Shown: positions 15,857 to 24,700, counted from the first letter of the stretch. The stretch is 64,000 nucleotides of DNA from Streptomyces sp. SLBN-118 (GCF_006715635.1 NZ_VFNP01000002.1:3224001-3288000), one strand, 5' to 3'. The notes: generated by a model from the sequence alone, not told the origin. A program made the numbers and translations.

Positions 15857-18580
15857 CTAGGGAGTGAGCTTGAGGGTGTCGACGGTCTTGTTCTCGACCG
15901 CTTGCTTGCCGTATGCCCAGTCGAGCAGCTCACCGTCCGCCCACTTGTCGGTCTGGTCGGTGTAGTGCGCGCTGTACGCGTGCCCGGACGCTCCGGTCAG
16001 ATTGATCCAGCGGGACTTGTCCCAGTCGCCGACGTTGACGACCATCCGCATCGAGGGCACCCAGATCACGCTGTAGCCGCCCGCCGCGTTCCAGCCGGTG
16101 GCGTTGACCGCCGCCTCGCCGCCGCCCAGGTTCCACGGGCCGCGGTTCAGCACGAACTGCAGGAAGCCGGGACCCTCGGTGCCGAGCGTCTGGTTCTTCA
16201 GCGTCAGCTGGTGCAGCCTGCCCCAGCTCCAGCTGGTGGCGTCCTTGCCGAGCTTCGCGGTCAGCTCCCAGCGGGCGTCCTCCATGGCCCGGGCCAGCAG
16301 CTGGTCGCGGGTGACGGTGGCGGCATCCGTACGGCTGGCCGGGGAGTGCCACCACTCGTTCTTCTCGTCGTTGAGGATCCTGCGTACGACCTCGGACCAG
16401 CGGTCGCCGCCGTCCGGCTGCGCCGAATCCGTGTCGCGCTGGCCGCACTCGCGCACCCGCTTGCTGAGCTCGTCGTCCGGCGCCGTGCTGTCGGCGGGAC
16501 GGACATTGAGGCACTCGTCCTCGACCCGCAGCTCCTTCGGCAGCTTGTTGCCGAAGGCGAGCTTGAGGACATTGCGCCAGACAGCGTTGAAGTAGGCGGC
16601 GGCACCGGAGTCCGGCTCCTGGGTGTAGCGCCAGCCCTCCAGCAGCTTCTGCGCCTCACGGACATACGGGTCCGAGATGTCGATCTTCAGCAGTATGGGA
16701 GTCAGCAGCTTGGCGATCTCGCTGCTGTTGTCCATCTGCATGGTGCGCATGTCTTCGGTCGAGATCTTCCCGCCGCCCCGGATCTTCAACTCGATGAGGT
16801 CGTTGATCCGCTGGCTGCGGGTGCCGTAGCCGTAGTCCTTGGTGATCAGGTACGGATACTTCTTGGCGTCGATCACCGCCTGGTTGGCGGTGGCGATGTA
16901 GCCGCGCTTGGGGTTCAGCTCGTACGGCAGCTCATCGAAGGGGATGTAGCCCTTCCACCTGTACTTGGGGTTCCAGCCGGGCGCGGGCGTCGTGCCGTCA
17001 CCCTCCGCGCGGACAGGGATCGTGCCGGGTGCCTGGTAGCCGATATTGCCCTTGGCGTCGGCGTAGACGAGGTTCTGCGAGGGGACCTCGAAGTTCTTGG
17101 CCGCCGCGCGGAAGGCGGCGAAGTCCTTGGCGCGGTCGAGCGCGAAGACCGCGTCCATGGACTTGCCGGCCTGCAGCGCGGTCCACTGCAGCGCCACCCC
17201 GTAACCGGCACCGCGGTCCGGGGCGAAGGAGACGGGGGCCTTCTGGCCGACCTTCTCCAGCTCGTCGCTGCGGTCGGAGACCAGCGGGCCGTGCCCGGTC
17301 GAGCGGACCGTGATCTTCCTGTCGGAGCCGCCCGCGACCTTGATGACCTCCTCGCGGGTGGTCAGCTGCCGCTCCTCGCGGCCCACCTGGTAGCGGTCGC
17401 CACTGAGCTTTTCCAGGTAGAGGTCGGTGACGTCCGCGCCGAGGTTGGTGAAGCCCCAGGCGATGTCCTGGTTGTGACCGATGATCACGCCGGGCATGCC
17501 GGAGAAGGTGTAACCGGCGACGTCGTACTGGCAGGAGGCCGAGACGCTGCGGCAGTGCAGGCCCATCTGGTACCAGAGGGAGGGCAGCTGAGGCGCGAGA
17601 TGCGGGTCGTTGGCCAGCATCGGCTTGTTGGTCGTCGTGTACCGGCCCGAGACGACCCAGGAGTTGGAGCCGATGCCGTTGCCGCTGGGACCCAGCAGGG
17701 CCGGGATCGCGTCCAGGGTCTTGGAGAGGGCGGCCAGCTGGGAGTTGAGGCCCTGCGCGGCGCCCCGCGCACTGTTGCCGCCATTGCCGGAAATGTCCGT
17801 GGATGTGGAGCCCGGGTCGAATTTGCCGGTGGCGGCGCTGATTCCGCCGCCGCCGACAATCGGCTTGTTCCTGTCGTACGGATAGGGCGGATACAGGTCC
17901 TTGATCTGCTTCTCGCTGAGCCTGCTGGTCAGCAGCGAGCGGTCGATCTCCTCCTGCATGTTGCCGCGCAGGTCCCAGGCCATCGCCTTGAGCCAGGCCA
18001 CCGAGTCGACGGGGGTCCACTTCTCGGGCTTGTAGTCGTTCTCGAACTCGAGCGCGGCGTACTCGACGGAAAGCTCCCTGCCCTCGCGGCCCTTGAGATA
18101 GGCGTTGACGCCGTCCGCGTACGCCTGGAGGTACTTCTTGGTGTCCGGCGAGAGCTTGGTGTCGTACTCCTGCTGGGCCACCCGGCGCCAGCCGAGCGTA
18201 CGCAGGAACGAATCGGTCTCGACCTGGCCGGAGCCGAACATCTCGGAGAGCCGGCCGGCCGTCATATGACGGCGTACGTCCATCTCCCAGAAGCGGTCCT
18301 GCGCCTGGACGAACCCCTGGGCGCGGAACAGGTCTTCGTCGCTGTCCGCGTAGATCTGCGGGATTCCGTAGTCGTCGCGCTTGACCTCGACCTGGCCCTT
18401 GAGGCCTTCGAGCTTGATGGTCCCCGTGGTCTGCGGGAACGAGGCGCGCACCGTGCTGATGCTCCACCACGTGCCGTATCCGACACCCGCGACGAGCGCC
18501 AGCACCAGGACGATCACGAGCAGGCGGGCGCGTCGCCCCTTCTTCTTCTTGGGGGAAGAGGCGGTTGTGTTGGCGGGCAT
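15857..18580 (-). CDS. penicillin-acylase-family (S45) amidohydrolase, membrane-anchored
   Basis: A 907-residue Ntn hydrolase. An N-terminal Lys/Arg cluster and one membrane helix (about residues 15-40) anchor it outside the membrane. The precursor is cleaved to expose Ser305 (G|SNSWVV) as the N-terminal nucleophile of the beta chain, and HNQDIAWGFTNLGADVTDLY is present about 80 residues later. Relatives hydrolyse beta-lactams, N-acyl-homoserine lactones or lipopeptides; the substrate here cannot be read from sequence. The ATG at 18580 is chosen because AAGGA lies seven bases upstream; an extension to 18628 adds 16 residues with no ribosome site. Confidence 0.9.
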   Translation of the reverse strand: MPANTTASSPKKKKGRRARLLVIVLVLALVAGVGYGTWWSISTVRASFPQTTGTIKLEGLKGQVEVKRDDYGIPQIYADSDEDLFRAQGFVQAQDRFWEMDVRRHMTAGRLSEMFGSGQVETDSFLRTLGWRRVAQQEYDTKLSPDTKKYLQAYADGVNAYLKGREGRELSVEYAALEFENDYKPEKWTPVDSVAWLKAMAWDLRGNMQEEIDRSLLTSRLSEKQIKDLYPPYPYDRNKPIVGGGGISAATGKFDPGSTSTDISGNGGNSARGAAQGLNSQLAALSKTLDAIPALLGPSGNGIGSNSWVVSGRYTTTNKPMLANDPHLAPQLPSLWYQMGLHCRSVSASCQYDVAGYTFSGMPGVIIGHNQDIAWGFTNLGADVTDLYLEKLSGDRYQVGREERQLTTREEVIKVAGGSDRKITVRSTGHGPLVSDRSDELEKVGQKAPVSFAPDRGAGYGVALQWTALQAGKSMDAVFALDRAKDFAAFRAAAKNFEVPSQNLVYADAKGNIGYQAPGTIPVRAEGDGTTPAPGWNPKYRWKGYIPFDELPYELNPKRGYIATANQAVIDAKKYPYLITKDYGYGTRSQRINDLIELKIRGGGKISTEDMRTMQMDNSSEIAKLLTPILLKIDISDPYVREAQKLLEGWRYTQEPDSGAAAYFNAVWRNVLKLAFGNKLPKELRVEDECLNVRPADSTAPDDELSKRVRECGQRDTDSAQPDGGDRWSEVVRRILNDEKNEWWHSPASRTDAATVTRDQLLARAMEDARWELTAKLGKDATSWSWGRLHQLTLKNQTLGTEGPGFLQFVLNRGPWNLGGGEAAVNATGWNAAGGYSVIWVPSMRMVVNVGDWDKSRWINLTGASGHAYSAHYTDQTDKWADGELLDWAYGKQAVENKTVDTLKLTP

Positions 18581-18794
18581 CGCTGTCCTTCGAGGCGCAG
18601 GCTGGTCCTGGAGTGCTGGAGCAACCATAGGCGCAGCGTCCGGCGGGACCGGACGCGGTATCCGAAAGGGAGCACCCGGTCCCCGAACAAATGATCTCCC
18701 GAGTAAAGGAAACGTTAAAGATTAGGTAAGGTAACGAAGTGTCGCCCGCCGGTGGAACGATCCGGCGTGTACGCGCGAGGGGAAGGATCGGCCA

Positions 18795-20306
18795 CTGACT
18801 GTCCACCAGCTCAACGAGCTCCTGCTCATCTGCTCGCTCGTCCTGCTCATCGCCGTAGCGGCGGTACGCATCTCCTCACGCAGCGGGCTCCCCAGCCTGC
18901 TCCTGTATCTCGGGATAGGGATTGCGATAGGCCAGGACGGCATCTTCGACGTCAAGTTCGACGACGCCCGACTGACGCAGGTGATCGGCTATGCCGCGCT
19001 TGTGGTGATCCTGGCCGAAGGTGGCCTGGGCACCAAGTGGAAGGAGATCAGACCCGCGTTGCCGGAGGCGGTCGTGCTGTCGACCGTCGGCGTCGCGGTG
19101 AGCGTGGGCGTCACGGCCACGGGAGCGCACTACCTGGTCGGGCTCGAGTGGCGGCAGGCGCTCATCATCGGTGCGGTCGTGTCATCGACGGATGCCGCTG
19201 CGGTGTTCTCCGTACTGCGCAGGGTGCCGCTGCCATCCAGGGTGACCGGTGTGCTGGAGGCCGAGTCCGGCTTCAACGACGCCCCTGTGGTGATCCTGGT
19301 GTTGGCCTTCTCCACGGCCGGACCGGTCGACGAGTGGTACAGCCTCGTCGGCGAGATCACGCTGGAGCTGGCGATCGGCGCGAGCATCGGACTCGCCGCG
19401 GGCTGGCTGGGCGCCTTCGGGCTGCGGCATGTGGCGCTCCCCGCGTCGGGCCTCTACCCGATCGCCGTGATGGCGATCGCGGTGGTGGCGTACGCCGCCG
19501 GCGCCATGGCCCACGGCAGTGGCTTCCTCGCCGTATACCTCGCCTCCATGGTGCTCGGGAACTCACGGCTGCCGCACGCGCCCGCCAACCGCGGCTTCGC
19601 CGAGGGCCTCGGCTGGATTGCCCAGATCGGCATGTTCGTCCTGCTCGGCCTGCTGGTGACCCCTCACGAGCTGACTGACGACTTCTGGACCGCGGTGGTC
19701 GTGGGCCTGGTCCTGACCATGGTGGCGCGGCCGATGTCGGTCTTCCTCAGCCTGGTGCCCTTCCCCGTTTCATGGCGGGAGCAGGTACTGATGTCCTGGG
19801 CGGGGCTGCGCGGAGCCGTGCCGATTATTCTCGCGACCATCCCGACTGTGGCCGGGATCAGTGGCAGCGACCGGATCTTCAACATCGTCTTCGTCCTGGT
19901 CGTCGTCTACACCCTGGTCCAGGGGCCGACGCTGCCGTGGCTGGCGAAGGCCCTGCACCTCGGCCGCCCCTCCGACGCCTCCGACCTGGGCATCGAGTCC
20001 GCGCCCCTGGAGCGGCTGCGCGGGCATCTGCTCTCGGTGGCGATCCCGGACGAATCGAAGATGCACGGCGTGGAGGTCGCGGAGCTGCGGCTGCCCGCCG
20101 GGGCGGCGGTCACCCTGGTCGTACGCGACGGGAAGAGCTTCGTACCACTGCCGTCCACCGTGCTCAGGCGGGGCGACGAGCTGCTGGTGGTGGCGACCGA
20201 TCCGGTGCGGGACGCGGCCGAGCGGCGGCTGCGGGCGGTCGGACAGGGCGGAAAGCTGGCCGACTGGCTGGGGACGGGCGGAAACGCCGAAGGAAGATCC
20301 GGTTAA
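18795..20306 (+). CDS. CPA1-type cation/proton antiporter with RCK_C domain
   Basis: A 503-residue potassium(sodium)/proton antiporter: about 12 membrane helices with the ion-site segment ESGFNDAP near residue 155 and GLRGAVPI near 335, then a cytosolic TrkA-C/RCK_C domain (about 415-490) that usually binds a nucleotide or ion. No ATG, GTG or TTG occurs in frame before GTG 18981, which would delete the first helices. The CTG at 18795 restores TVHQLNELLLICSLVLLIAV and has GGAAGGA seven bases upstream, so it is the likely start. Upstream, TAA at 18732 closes the frame. Confidence 0.88.
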   Translation: MTVHQLNELLLICSLVLLIAVAAVRISSRSGLPSLLLYLGIGIAIGQDGIFDVKFDDARLTQVIGYAALVVILAEGGLGTKWKEIRPALPEAVVLSTVGVAVSVGVTATGAHYLVGLEWRQALIIGAVVSSTDAAAVFSVLRRVPLPSRVTGVLEAESGFNDAPVVILVLAFSTAGPVDEWYSLVGEITLELAIGASIGLAAGWLGAFGLRHVALPASGLYPIAVMAIAVVAYAAGAMAHGSGFLAVYLASMVLGNSRLPHAPANRGFAEGLGWIAQIGMFVLLGLLVTPHELTDDFWTAVVVGLVLTMVARPMSVFLSLVPFPVSWREQVLMSWAGLRGAVPIILATIPTVAGISGSDRIFNIVFVLVVVYTLVQGPTLPWLAKALHLGRPSDASDLGIESAPLERLRGHLLSVAIPDESKMHGVEVAELRLPAGAAVTLVVRDGKSFVPLPSTVLRRGDELLVVATDPVRDAAERRLRAVGQGGKLADWLGTGGNAEGRSG

Positions 20307-20567
20307 TCGCAGGCGGTCCTCTGAGAATGTGAGCCATTTCCCAGGAACGATCCAGAGATCCCCTGTACGATGAAGGCACACTGATCGACCAACTCTGCCT
20401 GACGCAGAGCTGGCGCGACCGTATGGCGGCCGCGGAGCCCTCGTAGCGCCCCGGTATCTACCGCAGTTCAGCGCAAGAGGACAGCTCTCGGCGGCTCGGG
20501 TGCGTCTCGTACCACAAGTACGACGCGTACTTCAGGAGCGCTACCAGGCGGCAGAAAGGCACGGACC

Positions 20568-21866
20568 GTGGCATCCACGGTCAAGAACCGTCCTGGATAC
20601 GGGCAGCTTCTGCGCACCCCCGGCGCCTGGACCTTCCTGCTCCCCGGCTTTCTGGCACGCCAGCCGTTCGCGATGCTGACCATCGGCATCGTCCTGCTGG
20701 TGCAGCACACCACCGACTCGTACGGCAGCGCCGGCGCGGTGGCGGCCGTCACCGGGGTCTCCATGGCACTGTTCGCACCGCAGAGCGGCAAGCTCGCGGA
20801 CCGGTTCGGGCAGCGCGCGGTCCTGGTGCCCGGTGTCCTGCTGCACACCACGTCCGTCTCCGCGCTCACCGCGCTCGCCCTGTCGGGCGCTCCCCTGTGG
20901 GCATTGTTCGCGGCAGCCGTCCCGACCGGTGCCTCAGTACCCCAGATCGGCCCGATGGTGCGGGCCCGCTGGGCCGCCAGGCTTGGTGGGGGTACCTCCC
21001 AGGCCGAAGGCTCTGGGGGAGGCTCGCCGCTGATGACGACCGCGGCCGCCTTCGAGTCCGTGACGGACGAGTTCACCTTCGTCGTCGGACCGGTGCTGGC
21101 GACCGCGCTCAGCACGGGTGTGCACCCGGCCGGCGGACTGATCGCGGAGGCGACGCTGACGCTCGCCGGCGGCCTCTTCTTCGCGGCCCAGAGCCGTACG
21201 CAGCCCCAGCCGAGCCGGGCCGTCGGCCACGCGCGCGTGGAGCACGCATCGGCCCTCTCCATCCCCGGCGTACGCGTCCTGATCGTGGCCTTCCTCGGCA
21301 TCGGCTCGGTCTTCGGCGGAATGCAGGTCTCGCTGACCGCCTTCTCAGAGGAGATCGGCAACCCCGGGGCCAACGGCCTGCTCTACGGGATCTTCGCGGC
21401 CGGCAACATGCTCGCGGGCATCGCGTGCGGCGCGATCGCCTGGAAGAGCGGACCGCGGCGCCGGATGGTGCTCGGTTACGCCGGGCTGACGCTGGCCGCC
21501 TCCGCGCTGTGGGCCGTGCACTCCGTGGCGCTGCTGGCCGGGCTCGGGCTGCTGGTGGGCCTCTGCATCGCTCCGGCCCTGATCGGCGGCTACACACTGG
21601 TCGAGTCACTGGTGCCCTCATCGGCCCGAACGGAGGCCTTCACCTGGCTGACCGGCGCCGTCGCGCTCGGTCAGGCGGCGGCCGTGACGGTGGCCGGACG
21701 GCTGGCCGACGGATACGGCGCGAGCGCCGGATTCGTGGTCCCGCTGGTGGGCAGCGCACTGGCTCTGGTCACCCTCCTGGTCCTTCGCTCGCGGCTCTCG
21801 CCGAGGGCTTCCGGGCGGATCGCGGCGCGTGGGATGGGTCACCGAGTGCCCGTGGCGGTGGACTGA
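20568..21866 (+). CDS. MFS transporter
   Basis: A 432-residue major facilitator protein with 12 predicted helices. The loop between helices 2 and 3 reads GKLADRFGQR, the usual basic motif A. The GTG at 20568 is preceded by AAAGG. Between helices 4 and 5 a stretch of Gly, Ser, Thr and Gln (GGGTSQAEGSGGG, about residues 142-154) is encoded by a palindromic repeat and looks like an in-frame insertion. The 261-bp leader upstream contains TACGAT (20367-20372) as a possible -10 box. Substrate unknown. Confidence 0.85.
   Translation: MASTVKNRPGYGQLLRTPGAWTFLLPGFLARQPFAMLTIGIVLLVQHTTDSYGSAGAVAAVTGVSMALFAPQSGKLADRFGQRAVLVPGVLLHTTSVSALTALALSGAPLWALFAAAVPTGASVPQIGPMVRARWAARLGGGTSQAEGSGGGSPLMTTAAAFESVTDEFTFVVGPVLATALSTGVHPAGGLIAEATLTLAGGLFFAAQSRTQPQPSRAVGHARVEHASALSIPGVRVLIVAFLGIGSVFGGMQVSLTAFSEEIGNPGANGLLYGIFAAGNMLAGIACGAIAWKSGPRRRMVLGYAGLTLAASALWAVHSVALLAGLGLLVGLCIAPALIGGYTLVESLVPSSARTEAFTWLTGAVALGQAAAVTVAGRLADGYGASAGFVVPLVGSALALVTLLVLRSRLSPRASGRIAARGMGHRVPVAVD
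20988..21023. repeat. palindromic repeat inserted in frame inside a coding sequence
   Basis: About 36 bases within the MFS gene form CCTCCCAG-GCC-GAA-GGC-T-CTGGGGGAGG, a hairpin with one bulge. I recognise this palindrome as one that recurs in Streptomyces genomes, often inside genes. Here its length is 12 codons and the frame is kept. Confidence 0.65.
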
Positions 21867-21896
21867 TCCAGCGGAATACGTCACTATGGACCGTCG

Positions 21897-21923
21897 TTAG
21901 CACTCATTGAGTGAGAGTGCCAG
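21897..21923 (+). promoter_or_regulatory. CIRCE-like operator (HrcA site)
   Basis: TTAGCACTC at 21897-21905, nine bases, then GAGTGCCAG at 21915-21923. The consensus is TTAGCACTC-N9-GAGTGCTAA, so the left arm is perfect, the spacing exact and the right arm matches seven of nine. It abuts the GGAGG of the FmdB-type gene, where HrcA binding would block expression. Confidence 0.75.
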
Positions 21924-21934
21924 GAGGAAGACAA

Positions 21935-22267
21935 GTGCCGACCTACCAGTACCAGTGCACCGAATGCGGCGAGGGCCTCGAGGCGGTGCAGAAGTTCACC
22001 GATGATGCCCTGACCGTGTGCCCGACCTGCGACGGACGCCTGAAGAAGGTGTTCTCGGCGGTCGGCATTGTCTTCAAGGGCTCCGGCTTCTACCGCAACG
22101 ACAGCCGTGGCTCGTCGTCGAGCAGCTCGCCCGCGTCGTCGACGCCGTCCACGGGTGCGAAGTCCTCCGACGCGAAGCCCGCGGCTTCGACGTCGACGAA
22201 CGGCTCCGGCCCCTCCTCGGGCTCCGCCTCCTCCTCGTCGAGCACCAGCGGCAGCTCCGCCGCCTGA
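21935..22267 (+). CDS. FmdB-family zinc-ribbon protein
   Basis: A 110-residue protein beginning PTYQYQCTECGEGLEAVQ, with two zinc-knuckle pairs (CTEC and CPTC) within the first 35 residues, then FSAVGIVFKGSGFYRND, the conserved end of the FmdB regulatory domain. The rest is a low-complexity Ser/Gly/Thr/Ala tail of about 50 residues. The role of the family is not settled. GTG at 21935 is the start because AGGAGG lies eight bases upstream and the ribbon begins immediately. A CIRCE-like operator overlaps its leader, which suggests heat-shock control. Confidence 0.85.
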   Translation: MPTYQYQCTECGEGLEAVQKFTDDALTVCPTCDGRLKKVFSAVGIVFKGSGFYRNDSRGSSSSSSPASSTPSTGAKSSDAKPAASTSTNGSGPSSGSASSSSSTSGSSAA

Positions 22268-22280
22268 CCCAAGCTCTCCC

Positions 22281-22315
22281 AGGATCCTGCCGTTGTGTAC
22301 GGCGGGGTCCTTGGC
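22281..22315 (+). terminator. hairpin terminator after the FmdB-type gene
   Basis: A 13-bp stem (22281-22293 with 22299-22311), two G-U pairs on the plus strand, followed by a weak TTGG. Confidence 0.65.
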
Positions 22316-22372
22316 GTGTGCGGCGGCGCTCGGCGGCGTCCGCGGGCGGCATCCCGCGCGTTTTCGCGTACG

Positions 22373-22378
22373 GATAAT
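22373..22378 (+). promoter_or_regulatory. putative -10 box, leaderless phosphorylase transcript
   Basis: GATAAT stands nine bases before the ATG at 22388. No ribosome site is present between them, so transcription probably starts at or within a few bases of the start codon. Confidence 0.5.
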
Positions 22379-22387
22379 GTGGCGGCC

Positions 22388-23251
22388 ATGGCGACCAACG
22401 CGAGCGAACTCTCCGGCATCCCTTCGGCGGAGATTGGTGTCATTGGCGGCTCGGGGTTCTACTCCTTCCTGGAGGATGTGACGGAGGTCCAGGTGGACAC
22501 TCCGTACGGCAGCCCGAGCGACTCCTTGTTCTTCGGCGAGATCGCGGGGCTGAAGGTCGTTTTCTTGCCCCGTCACGGACGCGGCCACCATCTGCCGCCG
22601 AACCGCATCAACTACCGCGCCAACCTGTGGGCCCTGCGCTCGGTCGGCGTACGACAGGTGCTCGGGCCCTGCGCGGTCGGCGGACTGCGGCCGGAGTACG
22701 GGCCGGGGACGCTGCTCGTACCGGATCAGTTCGTGGACCGTACGCAGGCGCGCGTGCAGACCTTCTACGACGGCTACCCGCTGCCGGACGGCTCCGTGCC
22801 CAACGTGGTGCATGTGTCGACGGCCGACCCGTACTGCCCCGAGGGGCGCAAGGCCGCGCTCGCCGCGGCGCGCGGTCAGGACTGGGAGCCGGTGGACGGC
22901 GGGGCGCTGGTGGTGGTCGAGGGGCCGCGCTTCTCCACCCGGGCCGAGTCGGTGTGGTACCGGTCGATGGGCTGGTCGGTGGTCGGCATGACCGGGCACC
23001 CGGAGGCGGTGCTCGCCCGTGAGCTGGCGCTCTGCTACACGTCGATAACCCTGGTGACGGACCTGGACGCGGGGGCCGAGTCGGGCGAGGGCGTCACCCA
23101 CGGGGACGTGCTGAAGGTCTTCGCCGCCAACGTGGAGCGGCTTCGGGCGGTGCTGTTCGACGCGGTGGCGGGGCTGCCGGTGGACGGGGAGCGGAACTGT
23201 CCGTGCATGCGGGCGCTGGACGGCCTCGATCCGGGGATCCAGCTGCCGTAA
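22388..23251 (+). CDS. mtnP: S-methyl-5'-thioadenosine phosphorylase
   Basis: A 287-residue trimeric-type nucleoside phosphorylase. GVIGGSGFY near residue 17 binds phosphate, PRHGRGHHLPPNRINYRANLWAL (in part) near 60 is the family signature, and MTGHPEAVLARELALCYTSI with VTDLDAG near 225 contributes the base-binding Asp. It splits methylthioadenosine to adenine and methylthioribose-1-phosphate. Some Streptomyces members have been described as purine or methylthioinosine phosphorylases, so base preference is open. The ATG at 22388 matches the family start and lies behind a -10-like box. Confidence 0.88.
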   Translation: MATNASELSGIPSAEIGVIGGSGFYSFLEDVTEVQVDTPYGSPSDSLFFGEIAGLKVVFLPRHGRGHHLPPNRINYRANLWALRSVGVRQVLGPCAVGGLRPEYGPGTLLVPDQFVDRTQARVQTFYDGYPLPDGSVPNVVHVSTADPYCPEGRKAALAAARGQDWEPVDGGALVVVEGPRFSTRAESVWYRSMGWSVVGMTGHPEAVLARELALCYTSITLVTDLDAGAESGEGVTHGDVLKVFAANVERLRAVLFDAVAGLPVDGERNCPCMRALDGLDPGIQLP

Positions 23252-23270
23252 GCGCGCGGGGGTGAGGGAG

Positions 23271-23297
23271 TTGTCCACAGCGTCGGCGTCGTCCACA
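23271..23297. promoter_or_regulatory. two DnaA-box-like 9-mers
   Basis: TTGTCCACA at 23271-23279 matches the Streptomyces DnaA box exactly; TCGTCCACA at 23289-23297 differs by one base. They are 18 bases apart, in the same orientation, between mtnP and the CpaB-like gene. Two boxes do not make an origin. Confidence 0.4.
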
Positions 23298-23376
23298 GGC
23301 TTCTGCGGGATGCGGGCGGACGGTGGATCGTGTGGAGCGGTCGGTCCAACTCCCTTCTCACGGCAGGCGGTGTGTC

Positions 23377-23931
23377 ATGTCTTTCCTTCCTCCCGCGTCC
23401 TCTTCGCCCCTCCCTCTGCCCTCGGCCCCGGAACCTGTCGGTGTGCCGCCTTTCGCACCGCTGCGGGTGCGCGGTGGGGCTCACCGGCTGCGGCGGGCCA
23501 TGCGGCGGCGACGGCGCGCGCTGGCGGCCGGGCTCGCCATGACGGCGGCGGCACTTGCCGCTTCGGGCGCGCGTGGTGCGGACGCTCCGGGGCCGGACAG
23601 TCCGGTGGCCGGCGCGCCGACGGCCGCTCATCGTGAACGACGGCCCGCCGCCGAGATGGTGTCGGCTCCGGTGCGTATCGCCGATGCCGCGACGGTGCGG
23701 CTCCTGCGCCCGGGAGACCGGGTCGATGTGATCGCTGCCGCCAACTCCCCTGCGGGGGAGGCCGCTGAGGCACGGGTGGTGGCATCGGGGGCCCGGGTGA
23801 CCGGCGTTCCGCGGGCGACGGGTGCCGCCGGGGACGGCGGCGCGCTGGTGGTGCTGACCGTTCCGCGCGCCACGGCGGCCGCGCTGGCGGGCGCGAGCGC
23901 GACATCGAGGCTGGCGGTGACGGTGTGCTGA
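23377..23931 (+). CDS. RcpC/CpaB-like pilus-assembly protein
   Basis: A 184-residue protein: Pro/Ser-rich N terminus, an arginine-rich patch RRAMRRRRR near residue 40, one hydrophobic segment to about 65, and a C-terminal domain containing VRIADAATVRLLRPGDRVDV, typical of the RcpC/CpaB SAF-related domain of Flp-pilus systems. Streptomyces often carries it without a pilus cluster, and no other pilus gene is nearby. The ATG at 23377 has only a weak ribosome site; a longer frame upstream has no better start. Confidence 0.7.
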   Translation: MSFLPPASSSPLPLPSAPEPVGVPPFAPLRVRGGAHRLRRAMRRRRRALAAGLAMTAAALAASGARGADAPGPDSPVAGAPTAAHRERRPAAEMVSAPVRIADAATVRLLRPGDRVDVIAAANSPAGEAAEARVVASGARVTGVPRATGAAGDGGALVVLTVPRATAAALAGASATSRLAVTVC

Positions 23932-24015
23932 CCCGTTGAACTGTGCGGTCAGGCTGTGCCGTAGGTTGCGGAACGGTTGGCTCCATGACGTGCACCTGCG
24001 AAGAAAGGCTCAGCG

Positions 24016-24483
24016 GTGAGCGAGAAGAAGGTCAGTGTCCTGGAGGGCTTCAAAGCCTTCCTGATGCGCGGCAATGTGATCGACCTGGCCGTCGCCGTCG
24101 TCATCGGCGCGGCGTTCACGCAGATCGTGAATTCCCTGGTGAAGGGCGTCATCAATCCGGTGGTCGGAGCGTTCGGCACCCAGGAGCTGAATGCGTACAG
24201 CTCCTGCCTGAAGGGCACCTGCAAGGAGGTGAACGGCGAGGTCCAGGGCATCAAGATCCTTTGGGGCTCGGTGCTCAGCGCCACGCTGACCTTCGTGATC
24301 ACAGCAGCCGTCGTTTACTTCCTGATGGTGCTGCCCATGTCGAAGTATCTGGCCAGGCGGGCCGCCCGTGACGCGGCCAGGGAAGGCGCGAAGGAAGTGG
24401 TCGAGCTGACCGAGCTCGAGGTTCTCAAGGAGATCCGGGACGCCGTGGTGGCCCAGCGGGGCTCGGGGAACGACCAGCGGTAG
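24016..24483 (+). CDS. mscL: large-conductance mechanosensitive channel
   Basis: A 155-residue channel subunit: [27 protein letters not shown] contains the N-terminal amphipathic helix and first membrane helix, followed by [15 protein letters not shown], a short external loop and the second helix [17 protein letters not shown]. The charged C-terminal helix is typical. It forms a pentamer that releases solutes on osmotic downshock. Two cysteines in the external loop (SSCLKGTC) could form a disulfide. GTG start with AAAGG nine bases upstream. Confidence 0.95.
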   Translation: MSEKKVSVLEGFKAFLMRGNVIDLAVAVVIGAAFTQIVNSLVKGVINPVVGAFGTQELNAYSSCLKGTCKEVNGEVQGIKILWGSVLSATLTFVITAAVVYFLMVLPMSKYLARRAARDAAREGAKEVVELTELEVLKEIRDAVVAQRGSGNDQR

Positions 24484-24493
24484 CGAAGGCTGC

Positions 24494-24700
24494 TCAGATG
24501 TGGTGGGGCGGCTTCTCGTCGAGGAAACGCGCCAGGTCGGCGGGACTGTCGCCGCCCGCGGCGGGCCGCTCGCCCCACCCGCGGTCCGTATCGTCCGAGG
24601 ACTGCTGGTCCAGCGGATCGTCAAAGATCAGTTGCGGTCGTGGGGACTGCTGCCGCGGCTGCTCCGCATCACGCGGTCCGGGGGCGGGGGCGGTGCTCAT
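24494..24700 (-). CDS. small conserved hydrophilic protein, unknown function
   Basis: A 68-residue acidic and proline-rich protein (starts MSTAPAPGPRDAEQP and ends DLARFLDEKPPHHI). No membrane segment, cysteine or known domain is present. Its stop lies 10 bases from the convergent mscL stop. Third-codon bias supports coding. The ATG at 24700 is preferred over extensions that run across the ltrA promoter. A similar short gene beside mscL is familiar from other Streptomyces. Confidence 0.65.
   Translation of the reverse strand: MSTAPAPGPRDAEQPRQQSPRPQLIFDDPLDQQSSDDTDRGWGERPAAGGDSPADLARFLDEKPPHHI

Noticed and set aside
15902..18694. Long plus-strand frame opposite the penicillin-acylase gene
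   Set aside because: Composition is that of an antisense shadow; the minus-strand frame has an anchor, catalytic Ser and ribosome site.
20364..20443. Short open frame GTLIDQLCLTQSWRDRMAAA before the MFS gene
   Set aside because: It looks protein-like but has no start codon or ribosome site and overlaps the likely promoter.
23271..23297. Replication origin
   Set aside because: Only two DnaA boxes and no dnaA or dnaN nearby.
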